Below are positions 36,953 through 46,910 of a stretch of DNA of 64,000 nucleotides, piece by piece. The notes beneath the pieces are model-generated. The model worked only from the letters and a program-made list of their open reading frames with translations. It did no database searches and was not told where the DNA came from. Each line of letters opens with the position of its first letter. Positions within the stretch are counted from its first letter, which is position 1. Source of the stretch: Narthecium ossifragum. Lineage: Eukaryota; Streptophyta; Magnoliopsida; Dioscoreales; Nartheciaceae. Position numbers and translations under genes: made by a program. The DNA lies in contig OY986972.1 in NCBI GenBank assembly GCA_963920575.1, forward strand, positions 24,228,672 through 24,292,671, in the 5' to 3' direction.

Positions 36953-37120
36953 CGGAAGATAGGCCATTAATGTCTTCTGTGGTTCTAATGTTGGGTGGTG
37001 ATAGTGCTTCAATGCCACATCCAAAGCATCCTGGCTTTATCTTGAGAAGACTTCCCCAGGATTCCTCCTCAATGTCCAATAGCAGTGATATCACTCTTTC
37101 AATGCTCCAAGGCCGGTGAT
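36953..37120 (+). pseudogene. Relic of an SRLK last exon with intact C-terminal tail
   Basis: In frame it reads [20 protein letters not shown], then PHPKHPGFILRRLPQDSSS, MSNSSDITLSMLQGR and a TGA stop. This is the end of a last exon very like that of gene 5, without its first half or any upstream exon. It preserves the tail that gene 5 has lost to a stop codon. The preceding AACTCTTCCTCCCCTGTTTT block (36880-36905) recurs at 37640-37665. Confidence 0.8.
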
Positions 37121-38137
37121 ATGCCGAGTTTCTTGGTTTTTATTGTACATGTTTATTATGTTAAAATGTAATGCACAAGTCTTTGTATCAAATTGAAATA
37201 TTCATTTAGTTAAAAGTTATGTAAACATTAAAAGTAGTTATATAAGATTATGGATAAAATATTTAGATGCATAAATGGATTTTATGCATACTTATCCTCA
37301 ATTCAAACGGACCCTTGGTGTCTAGTTACACGCATTATTACAGAAAAAGACTATCAGTGAGAGCTGTAGATTAAAATATATGAAATTTGATTGTATAAAG
37401 AAGTTGCTTTTATGCTACGCGCCAAGGGAGGGTTCTTCAATGTCTGATCAAAATATATGGGATTTGAAGGTCCTTTCAGAGCCGGAGGAAATTTTGTGAA
37501 AGCTTCATAAAATAATAAACATAGGTTAAATTCCATTGAGATACTAATTTTGTAATGCATGTATAGAGGTCGGGATATTAATTTTGAGCATTAGCCACTT
37601 CACTAACGAAGGACAATATTAATACAACGAGATCAAACTTGCATTGCCCAACTCTTCCTCCCCTGTTTCCCCTCCTCTGTTTTCACCTATATTTTTTCTC
37701 CTCCCCTCCAATGGTTCGTTCCCCACCTCCGCCCTCCTTGTTCCGGCTGCTTCTCCACCGCCGCCATCTTCGTTCTTTGTTAGTTTGTACTAATTAAAAT
37801 TGGCTGCCGTTCTTTATTGTAGGTATCTTTCAAAGCCGATGCATAGAAGTTACTCTCATTGTACTATATAGATCCAGGCGTATAAGTTACCCTCATTGTA
37901 CTATTTTCGTCCAATGTTGGCGTTCTGTATACCAGCAAGACTAATAGGAAGACGTCTGTCAGGCTTTTCGTACGTGGGCAAGGGTTCTGAATGCTGAGTC
38001 GGACTCGCTTCAATCCAAAACTCTCTCAGGAGGGTTCTTCCCCCAGAGACCAGAGTCATCCCTTGACCAAATCCCTGTCCGTCTTTGCTACTATATCGCC
38101 GCCACTTTTGTATCTTCCAGCCAAAGAGCTTAAGACG
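37121..38137. other. Boundary region between the plus and minus SRLK arrays
   Basis: AT-rich sequence. The block near 37628-37825 (CAACTCTTCCTCCCCTGTTT, then GGCTGCCGTTCTTTATTG) repeats that at 36880-36955. No gene is recognised. The orientation of SRLK genes switches across this stretch. Confidence 0.45.
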
Positions 38138-38452
38138 ACAGCTAGATTGCCGGCAACTCCGATCTTTAGGACTCCGGCAGTGTCTGCTAGAGGAATCTCA
38201 CGGTTGGCAACCCAGACAACGGTATGAATTGGTATTTAATTTATTGTACCATATGCCTACGTACCTGTTGTTGGACCTCCCCGGACTGAAGAAACCCAAT
38301 TCAAATGTTCCGAGAGCTGATACAAGCGTTTCGCCGGCGGCATCGCGAATGGAGTGTGTTGATGGTAGGAAGTCTCTTGCAACGGATCGGCTGTGGACAT
38401 GAGTAACGATGAAGAAGATGAGAAAGGAAGGCCAACCATATGGTTTCCTCAT
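38138..38452 (-). pseudogene. SRLK fragment 6 (N-terminal lectin piece)
   Basis: The minus strand from 38452 reads [20 protein letters not shown], then [20 protein letters not shown] and [11 protein letters not shown], nearly identical to the start of gene 7. After GIWYNK the frame is lost by a small insertion; [12 protein letters not shown] and lectin coding continues in another frame to about 38138, where it stops. No downstream exons follow. It is a duplicated first-exon fragment. Confidence 0.88.
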
Positions 38453-39043
38453 TCTTCTCTGTCAAGACTTCCTCTCGTGGAAGGTGATTGCTCAACAGGC
38501 ACCGCATATACCAATTAGATTTAGACCGGGCCGGTCACTCTTCTGCTCTTCTTAAATTTAAGGCTAAAAATATAATCTTGTAGCCTCTGTTTTACGCAAA
38601 ATGTCAAACTAGTCTCTTGAGTTTAAAATTGGAAACCACGTCGTCCATGACAGTGATGCTAAAAAAGCAATTTAATATCCTCTGTTGTAGACTAAAACGT
38701 CAAACTAGTTCTCAAGTTTCTCAATCAAATCAGGAGAGGGACCCTTTACCAGGGACGAAGATATTTGGATCTATCACAAATTTGTCAGGCACAAGTAACA
38801 TATTCCAAAACACACCTTTTGCTCGTGGCGAGCACTTCAAAATGGGCTTCCTATTGCAGTAAGGTCAGGCATTGTCCAATATAATTCACGAAGAATGATA
38901 TCTAATCTATTATTAATTCCATTTGAATAAGTTTTGTGTAAGAATACAAGTAGGAAATAAAAAAAGCTTCAGTTCTACAATAGCAAGCTAGATATTATTC
39001 CGATACATACAGTATATATAGGAGCATGGAAATCAGACCTACA
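38453..39043. other. Spacer between fragment 6 and gene 7
   Basis: A diverged duplication (near 38580-38720) with AAACTAGTCTCTTGAG and AAACTAGTTCTCAAG words. From 38865 to 39043 the sequence is almost the same as 46728-46910, the 3' flank of gene 9, so the duplication unit extends beyond the coding region. Confidence 0.5.
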
Positions 39044-42000
39044 CTAGCGAGCTTCTAAGGAATCTGTGACTTCATTCGAAGCTTCAACACTTCGTGTTTT
39101 AGAATCTTCATCTAACTTGGCAGAAGAATGCACGACACAAAACGCAGGTTGCTTGGGAGAAGGAATGCTTGCAACTTCTCTATTAAGAAAGGAAAGGATA
39201 GTAGTCATGTTTGGTCTGTCCTTTGGTCTCTCTTGAACACACAACAGTCCCACTTTAAAAGATCTTAGGAGTTCATCAATCATATATTGTTCTTCTAATA
39301 CTGGATCAACCAGCTCCAAAGCTCGATCTTTTTCCCACAGATTCCATACCTACAAAACCATTTGCAGGAGAAAAAAATTACTTTGTAGGTTTCCTAAATG
39401 TCAAGACATGTAGAGTTGAAGGGACGTACATATCCTGGAAGACTCCATGAGTCACCGATGCGTGAAAAATTTGTATTCCTCTTGCCACTGACTATTTCTA
39501 GCAGCAATACTCCAAAACTGAAGATATCGGACTTCTCTGAAAAGTGTCCCTGCAAAGCATACTCGGGAGGCATGTAGCCACTGCCATGAACATTTTGATC
39601 AGTGCCGGTGATTCATTTATAAATGAGTTCGATCTGCGAGTCTAGGCATATGAATGAGAACTTGACTTACAATGTTCCGACGATTCTTTTCGTATTTCCT
39701 TCGAACTGGTCCTCATTGAAGATTCTTGCCAGGCCAAAGTCTGATATCTTGGGGTTGAACTCAGCATCCAGAAGGATATTACTAGCTTTAAGATCTCTGT
39801 GGATAACTCTCCATCTAGAGTACTTATGGAGATAAAGGAGCCCTTGTGCAATCCCTTGGATGATTTGCATGCGTTTGCTCCAGTTCAGTGTTTTGCTCTT
39901 AGTTGGATCTGTTTCACCACCCTTCCAAACAATAAATTTCTGATGGTACCTTTAAGACACAACAGGTGCATAATTTTTGGCCATGATTATGGAGAAGTGA
40001 GAAGGGTGACACATACCAAAGAGCAGTGTGTCCAAGCTCTTATTTGGCATGTACTCATAGATCAACATCTTCTCTCTACCTTTAGTGCAGAAACCTACAA
40101 GTCTCACAAGGTTTGTATGCTGCAACCTACCAATCAGCTTCACTTCATTCTTGAACTCCTGGAGCCCTTGCCCTGAGCCGCTTGATAGCCTTTTCACTGC
40201 CACTTCTTGTCCGTCTGCTAGTATCCCCTGTTTGATTCCAAAAAACATCAGAGATCAACCATATACTTAATGAGTGTGAGAATTTGGAATATAATCTAGT
40301 TTAATTGATGAGGGATAACATGTTAAATACCTTGTACACAGGTCCAAACCCTCCGCTTCCAAGCTTATTCATGGCGGAGAAATTACTGGTAGCAGCCACG
40401 ACAGTATCAAAGCTGAATTGGGATAACTCTGTTGCTCTGTTACCATCTCCAAGATCAAACAGAGAGAGATTTTCCCGTGATGCATTATTTGCTGTGAAAC
40501 AACTGTAGCTGAAGTTTTTCTTGGAGGTTTAGAGTTTATATGAACTTCAAATAGCTATGCGTAAAGTTAATGGCTTACCTTTGTCTTCTTGTTTCTTCAT
40601 CTGTCGCAGACAATGGCAAGTAAGGAGGAAACTAAAGCAGACTGTGACCGCGACAATTATCGTCCGCAACCTTGCATAATCCGATTTACCGTTGTCATCT
40701 TCATCTAAAAACAGTCATTTGATTAGTTTGAGCTGTAATAATGAAGAGTACCAATTATTAAATTTCGACTGTTGGTCATCATTTTCATCTGAGTTCATTC
40801 TTAATTAGTAGCAGACAAGTGATTTGTGGTGAGGCCTTGGATTGTAGTTCTATATTTTCATCCTTTGGGCTTAACTCATCAAAGTTGAAAAAAAAGAAAA
40901 CAGAAGGAAAAGAAAAACATTGAAAGAAAGAAGGAAAGAAAAGCATACCTAAATCACTAGCTGCCAGCTTAACAAACAGATCTTGTGTATTTGATCCAAA
41001 CTGTCTAAGATCTATTAGATCATCCATCCACATGATACACCCACTTCCACCTCCACTGATATTGGCACTAGCGTAAGCTGTACAAGAACAATTCTTCAAG
41101 CACTCTTTTCTACACTCATCAAGATTCATGCTCCGATTTACGACAGATCTGGACGTGTCTGGCAACATCATCCTTTTCAGCTTCCAAAATCCTCCTCCAA
41201 TCTGGCAATTCAGCCTTGTTTTCCTCCCGCAGCCGCTGGAAAAATCCATATACTTCCAATCCTCCAGTAATTTTGGTTCGAATCCTCTCAAGCACTTGCA
41301 AATAGGCATGTCTTCCGTCTTGCAAACACCATAAGCTCCACATCGACCATAAACGCCGCATTGGTCATTTGGCGTGGCACCTCCAACGCTCCAGGAACTG
41401 GTCCGGTTGTTCCAAACAAAGAGTCGGAGAACACCGGATTTTCCTAAGACCAATCTGTGGATGCTATGCTTGATGATATGTTGGTAGTAAGATTCATACT
41501 CGTCGGAGAAGAAAATAAAGCTTTGTGTATCATCCGAGATGAGCTTCGGCAACGAGCTAAATCCCTGGCCATTCCAAGGCCCGATTCTAGAAATTAATGC
41601 CCGGCCATGCCATAGTGTCACTTCCGGCATGCCAAGAAGATCCATCTTAAGAGAGTAGCCTCCCAACGAAGGGTCATCGTCGTCCTTCCACGACGTGAGT
41701 CCCAGTTCCAGCCTCGACGACAACTTCATGGCAGGAAGCAATGTATCAGAAGGGTGATCAAAGCTTTGCCATATGATTCTTCCATCAGCAGCATCTCTAA
41801 CAACTAGGTTGCCTGACTCTAACAGCTGCACAAGTTGATTCGATGCAGTACCTAAGACTCCTGTAGACCAGACAACTCTGCTTTCGCCATCGACGACGAC
41901 TAGATCGCCGGCAATTCCAATCCTTAGGACTCCGGCAGTGTCTGCTAGAGGAATCTGTCGGTTTGCAACCCAGACAACGCTATGAATTGGGATGTTCTTG

Positions 42001-42206
42001 TACCATATGCCTACATATCTGTTTTTTGAGCTCCCTGGACTGAAGAAACCCAATTCGAAGGTTCCGAGAGCCGAGACAAGCGTTTGGCCGCCGGCGTCAC
42101 GAATGGAGTGTGTTGATGGTAGAATGTCTCTTGCAATGGATCGGCTGTGGACATGAGTAACGATGAAGAAGATGAGAAAGGAAGGCCAACCATATGGTTT
42201 CCTCAT
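39044..42206 (-). CDS. SRLK gene 7: G-type lectin S-receptor-like Ser/Thr kinase, 816 aa
   Basis: Intact member of the second (minus-strand) subfamily. Exons in coding order: 42206-40949, 40704-40579, 40491-40331, 40227-40017, 39908-39671, 39580-39430, 39349-39044. The signal peptide (about 1-25) precedes [12 protein letters not shown], bulb-type lectin ([14 protein letters not shown]), S-locus region ([15 protein letters not shown]), EGF-like [13 protein letters not shown] and PAN ([19 protein letters not shown]). The helix is in exon 2 (about 433-451). Kinase: LGSGGFG, K527, HRD 622-624, DFG 642-644. The tail ends SLEAR. Exons 3-7 are very similar to gene 9; exon 1 is more diverged, as expected for receptor ectodomains. 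Confidence 0.9.
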
Positions 42207-42805
42207 TCTTCTGTGAGGCTTCCTCTATCTGGTGGAAAGTCGTTGCTCAACAGGCGCTGCATATGTCAACGTTTTCATATACAGAATCGTCATTCTTCTG
42301 TGGCCTCCTAGGCTCAATCAGATCAACCTTTTTGATATAAAATTGAAAAACCACGTCATCCAGTTGACAAAATCACTTGGAATTGGTCCTGAATCGACGC
42401 TAAATTTTTTTTTGTATCTTCTATTATAGATGAACATTATTCTTAGGTTTAATATTAAAAAAATCAAGTTTAATATTAAAAAAATCAAGTTTAATATTAA
42501 AAAATCAAGTCCTCCAATTTACAAAGCCAATCGAAAATGGTATCGTCTATTGCTTTTCATTTCTTTGAAATAAGAACAAGGCAATATCCAATTCAATTCA
42601 CGAAGAATTATATATCTAATCTAATTTTAATTTCTTTGGACAAGTTTTGTGTAAAGATACAAGTTGGAAAACAAAAAAGCATCGTGTCTACATGAGCAGG
42701 CTAGGTTCTAATAGGGATGTTATATCTTTACAAGACAACAGTTTCTCTTCAAATATTTCTTCGATACATAAGATATACAAAAAAAGCATGGAAATCAGAC
42801 CTACA
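42207..42805. other. Upstream of gene 7
   Basis: AT-rich. It includes a tandem repeat at 42438-42510 (three copies of about 22-23 bp with AAATCAAGTTTAATATTAAA). From 42590 it resembles the 3' flanks of genes 7 and 9, here belonging to pseudogene 8. Confidence 0.55.
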
Positions 42806-43449
42806 CTAGCGACCTTCCAAGGAAAATGTGATCTCATTCAAAGCTTTAACATCTCGTCTATTAGAATCTGCATCTACCTTAGCAGAAGAATTCGAGATAC
42901 AAACCGCAGGTTCCTTTGGAGAAGGTATGCTTGCAAATCCTTTACCAAGGTAGGAAAGAATAGTAGTCAGGTTTGGTCTATACTATCCTTTGGTCTCTCT
43001 TGAACACACAACAGACCCACTTTAATACATCTTAGTAGCTACTCAATAAGAAATTGGCCATCCAATACTGGATCTACCAGCTCCAAAGATTGATCCTTTT
43101 TTTTCTGACACAACAGACCCACTTTAATATATTTTAGTAGCTCATCAATAAGAAATTGGCCATCCAATACTGGATCTACTAGCTCCAAAGATTGATCTTT
43201 TATCCATAGATCCCATACCTGCAACACCATTTGTGTCAGGAAAAAAAAAAATTACTGACAGATATCCTAAATTTCAGGACATGCAGAATTGAAAGGCCTT
43301 ACATACCCTGGAAGAGTCCATGACTCAGAGATGAGAGAAAAATTCATATTGTTCTTGCCACTGACTATTTCTAGCAGCAATACTCCGAAGCTGAAGACAT
43401 CAGACTTCTCCGAGAAGAGCCCATACAAATTGTCGCCATCCAACACCAT
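42806..43449 (-). pseudogene. SRLK pseudogene 8 (last two exons, internal duplication)
   Basis: The last exon (42806-43218) reads [20 protein letters not shown] and the frame then breaks: a segment of about 100 bp is tandemly duplicated (43012-43110 and 43111-43205), giving two copies of [17 protein letters not shown]. The preceding exon is a truncated relic (43303 to about 43431: [20 protein letters not shown]). Upstream exons are missing. The stop GR-TAG is at 42806-42808. Confidence 0.85.
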
Positions 43450-44271
43450 TTGCCACTAACTATTTACAAAACCACTCGAAATTGGTCCATGACACTGACC
43501 CCTAAAATAGCAATTTGTAACGCTCTATTATCGTCGATTTATATCAAACAAGTCTTTTAAGTTTAAATCTAGAAATCATGGTCTCCAATTTTGACTGCAG
43601 TTAATGATTTTGACCAGCTTTAACGCAGAGTCCAAATAATTGCTTTTTACCTTAGATATATAAAATTATATCCACTCACTTTTATCCGCTTAAGTTTATG
43701 ACTTATTTAGGGAAGTTAGCATAATATAATAGTCCGAACATAAGAAGATGCATCTCTAAAGCCAGATTTGTAGCCAATTTAGGGCCTCTTGACCCGGGCT
43801 TACTGTTTCTAGATTGATGATCATTCAGTTACTTGAGGGTGTAGGTTTTCTTTCTGTTTTGTGGATGTCATATTCTTGTCATTCTCATCTATGATCCCTT
43901 AAGGGTGACAATATAAGTCATCTTATTAGTGCTTGTCCCTTCAGACTGAACTACTCCATATTTCCTTTGACAAAAATTTTAGTGGTTTAGGATCAGAATT
44001 AAGATGGTCAATTCAATCTATGCGTTGACTCTAAAATAGTTTGTGCTGAACTTGTTTCTATCATGTTATTTCATTTATTATGTTTGCAGAATCACCAAAA
44101 TCATTTTGGAGGTTTTGCATACTTATTGGGGATTATGGCAATGCCATATTTTGTTCATGTAGGATAGTATTAGAGGTCTTTTGTTTAGAGAGAGTAGAGG
44201 GTTCTTAAAAAAAGAGAGAAAAAGGGACCTTATTAGAGTGGACTTCATTATAAGTCTCTATGTTACGGCGT
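43450..44271. other. Intergenic sequence and dispersed repeat
   Basis: The part 43530-43650 resembles 51895-51985 and 38590-38640 (TTTAAGTTTAAATCTAGAAAT, GACTGCAGTTAATGATTTTGA), a dispersed repeat. 44185-44270 is the inverted match of 80-165. No gene is seen. Confidence 0.45.
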
Positions 44272-44800
44272 GTTTGGTTGGTTTGAAGTGGAGCTGGAGT
44301 CAATTTTTTTAAAGTGACTTCAACCACTTCACTCCTAAGGCAAATTTAGCTTCCACTTTCGGATTTGACTTCGGACGATTTTGGCCTGAAGTCGTTGAAG
44401 TGGCTCGTCGGAAAGTGGCAAATAATATTAATAATATCGTACTATAATAAAATATTAATATAAGTGGGTCCCACATGTCACGTGTCACCTAGTGATTGGT
44501 CCACATCATCCAAAATAGTATTATTTTAATATTTTAATTATTAAGATTACTAAAATAGTAATAATTTAATATTAAAATATTATTTTTAATTATTAAAATT
44601 ATTAAAATAAAAATATTAAATTATTAAAAATCCCTGAAAATTGCTCACAGTTGGGGGTGACTATATCTCCACTTCAAGCACCAACCAAACACCAGAACTC
44701 AAATTTCAAAAAGTCACTCCCCATAAGTCACTCCAGTGAAGTCACTTTCCAAAAAGTCACTCCACTTCAGCTCACTTCTCAGCAACCAAACAGGCCCTCA
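44272..44800. mobile_element. MITE with GTTTGGTT-type inverted ends
   Basis: It begins GGCGTGTTTGGTTGG and GAAGTGGAGCTGGAGTC and ends CACTTCAGCTCACTTCTCAG, CAACCAAACAGGCC, an imperfect inverted pair of about 35 bp. The AT-rich core contains AATATTAAAATATT palindromes. No coding capacity. Its right end is the insertion site of the L1 at 44807. Confidence 0.75.
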
Positions 44801-44806
44801 ATAGTT

Positions 44807-45768
44807 TTTTTTTTTTTTTGACAAATTGAGCCGAAGCTTACAAAAGCAGTAAAATAACTAACCATATAACACTACGGCTACCATAGCACCTTACAAGAAA
44901 CTACCTACCCAACGGTAGACAAACACACAGGAGGTGGAATGCCTGAGTCCCGCGTCCAAAGCAAGGTATCACTTAACTGTCTACCATGATCAGCAAGGGA
45001 GTTCGCCATCCCATTCCTAATTCCTGGGATGAATACGAAAGTTATTTCCTCAAACTTCGCTGCTTCCATGAGCACATGCTGTACTCCATGCATTATATTA
45101 TCAGGCCACCGCCTCCTCCCACTTAAGCAGCCGACCACATCCTTGGAATCCATCTCAAACACAGCTCGACGGCATCCCAATGTCCACGCTGTCCTCAGCC
45201 CAAGGAGGAATGCTCTCAGCTCCGCATCAAACACCTCGGAGGTAGGTGCCGTAGCAGCCGTAACCCACTGGACAACCCCATCCGCGTCAATCCCAACGGC
45301 CCCTATCCCCACCCTCCCGTGTCAGTCAACCGCAGCATCCGAGCGAATAACCGGAAGGCCAGGCCGGGCCTGAGGGGGTCTATCCGGATCACCAAACCTT
45401 AGGAGCCATTCTTTGGAGTGCCAACAGACAGATCTAGCAGTCACCTCAGGCCTAGGTCCCGCGCCCTCAAACACCCACCGATTCCTGCCCTTCCAAATTT
45501 CCCATAGAGTATATCCAAACTTGGACTTGAGGGAGACATCAGCTGTACTAGATGAAAGCAGTATATGCCGCCAATAAAGCCATCCTAAACTCTGAAGAAA
45601 TAAGGCATTACGCCTAAATATACGCTGCCAGATTTCAAGGGAAACATGGCATAAGAAAAAAAGATGATCAACAGACTGTGTCCCACCTCGACAACGAACA
45701 CACATAGGATCAGAGGCAGCTCCAACCCTACGGAGAATCTCCATCACAGGAATTTTATTGTCAATCCC
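44807..45768 (-). mobile_element. 5'-truncated L1 retroposon with zf-RVT and RNase H
   Basis: Flanked by the 18-bp duplication AACAGGCCCTCAATAGTT (44789-44806 and 45769-45786), with poly-T directly at the left border, i.e. a poly-A tail for a minus-strand element. The minus strand encodes zf-RVT (CVRCRGGTQSVDHLFFLC, then IWQRIFRRNALF) followed by the RNase H domain (GAVGIDADGVVQW, AELRAFLLGLRTAWTLG, MDSKDV, RNGMANSLADHG) in the normal order, with one frame change between them. There is no reverse transcriptase, so it is dead on arrival. The insertion lies at the right terminus of the MITE. Confidence 0.93.
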
Positions 45769-45786
45769 AACAGGCCCTCAATAGTT

Positions 45787-46020
45787 AGTGTGTCAACATG
45801 AAGATTCTTCGTAACTGAGCCATCGAGGAAGCAATCATATCAGGGGCGTGTTGGCGAGACGCTGACGAAAGTGATTTGAGTGCGTCCGGGAAGCACGCGG
45901 CGCATAGCCAGCAGGCCATGGATGCCGTCGCGGAGATGTTTAACAAGGAGGTGGTACGTGGTGGGCGCCAACAGGAAGGTTGATTACTGATCCAAAAGTC
46001 TAATCAGTGATGGAGGTATC
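45787..46020. other. Spacer downstream of the L1
   Basis: Unassigned sequence between the L1 target duplication and the LTR fragment. No gene seen. Confidence 0.35.
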
Positions 46021-46425
46021 CTTCGACACGGCTCGAGACACATTCAGGGTGTCTTGAGCCCTAAAAAACAAGTCTTGTGTCATTTGCTTATGTATAGTCT
46101 CGAGCCCTAGTACAAAGTTGGGCAGATTGGGCTAGTTGGGCACTTGGGCACTTGGGCTTGAGGCAAGTGTAGGGTGTCTGGAGTTCTATGTAACAAGTGT
46201 TCTGTCAAGTTGGTTCCACATAAACAGGGCTTGAGATAAGTCTAGGATATCTCCGGCCCTTCTGTGCTGAAAGTGCCCAATTGATTTTTTTTAGGTCCGA
46301 AATCAATACAACTCTATTTGTAAGCTCTTCTATTTGAAATATCATGAAATTTATTAGAAATGCATTGCTTAAAAGATAATAAAGGCAAATTAAAGGGGTA
46401 AATTGTACATATTTGTGAATCATCA
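46021..46425 (-). mobile_element. LTR fragment related to LTR A, minus orientation
   Basis: Read on the minus strand from 46425 it begins TGATGATTCACAAATATG and continues with TTTTAAGCAATGCATTT, AAGAGCTTACAAATAGAG and TTGATTTCGGACC, matching the 5' block of LTR A (8003-8150). The following part (46260 down to 46021) holds palindrome-like CTYGAG sites in pairs 21 bp apart (ctcgag 46032/cttgag 46053; cttgag 46157/ctggag 46178; cttgag 46230/ctccgg 46251) instead of GATCGATC. The downstream half of the LTR is missing. A 73-aa frame here is not a gene. Confidence 0.65.
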
Positions 46426-46439
46426 ATCAGCTCTATAAT

Positions 46440-46720
46440 CATGCTATTGTTCATGTAGCATTATTGCAAGTTAAAATTTCTTATAATGGAGTCTAGATTA
46501 GAGCTGACAAGAGTTACTGGCTTGTTTATGGTTTTTAGCAGTGCAATAGTAGGACCAAGAAGCAATGTTGTAAAAGCTGAGGTATTTTATCAGACAGACT
46601 TCGCCTGATCCTCAAGTCAGAATGGACGCATGAGAGGTGCTTGCTGTCATGACAATCAGGGGAGGAAAATTTGGGAATGTGCTTCATGGATTGTATAAGA
46701 AGGCTTTATAGGTTGCAGTT
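46440..46720 (+). pseudogene. Decayed L1-type RNase H relic, part of duplicated unit
   Basis: Contains CATGAGAGGTGCTTGCTGT, CATGACAATCAGGGGAGG and GTGCTTCATGGATTGTATAA, nearly identical to 63900-64000 and similar to 57715-57790 and 62600-62680. In the 57.7-kb copy this sequence leads into a clear RNase H domain. Here it is truncated and full of stops. Confidence 0.5.
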
Positions 46721-46910
46721 ATGAAATAAGGTCAGGCATTGTCCAATACAATTCACAAAGAATGATATCTAATCTAATATTAATTCCATTTGAATAAGTT
46801 TTGTGTAACAATACAAGTAGGAAATAGAAAAAGCTTCAGTCCTACATTAGCAAGCTAGATATTGTTCCGATACATACAATATATAAAGAAGCATGGAAAT
46901 CAGACCTACA

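Noticed and set aside
46205..46426. 73-aa minus-strand frame
   Set aside because: It overlaps the LTR A-like fragment and part is repeated at 63555-63718 joined to SRLK exon 6; it is LTR sequence.
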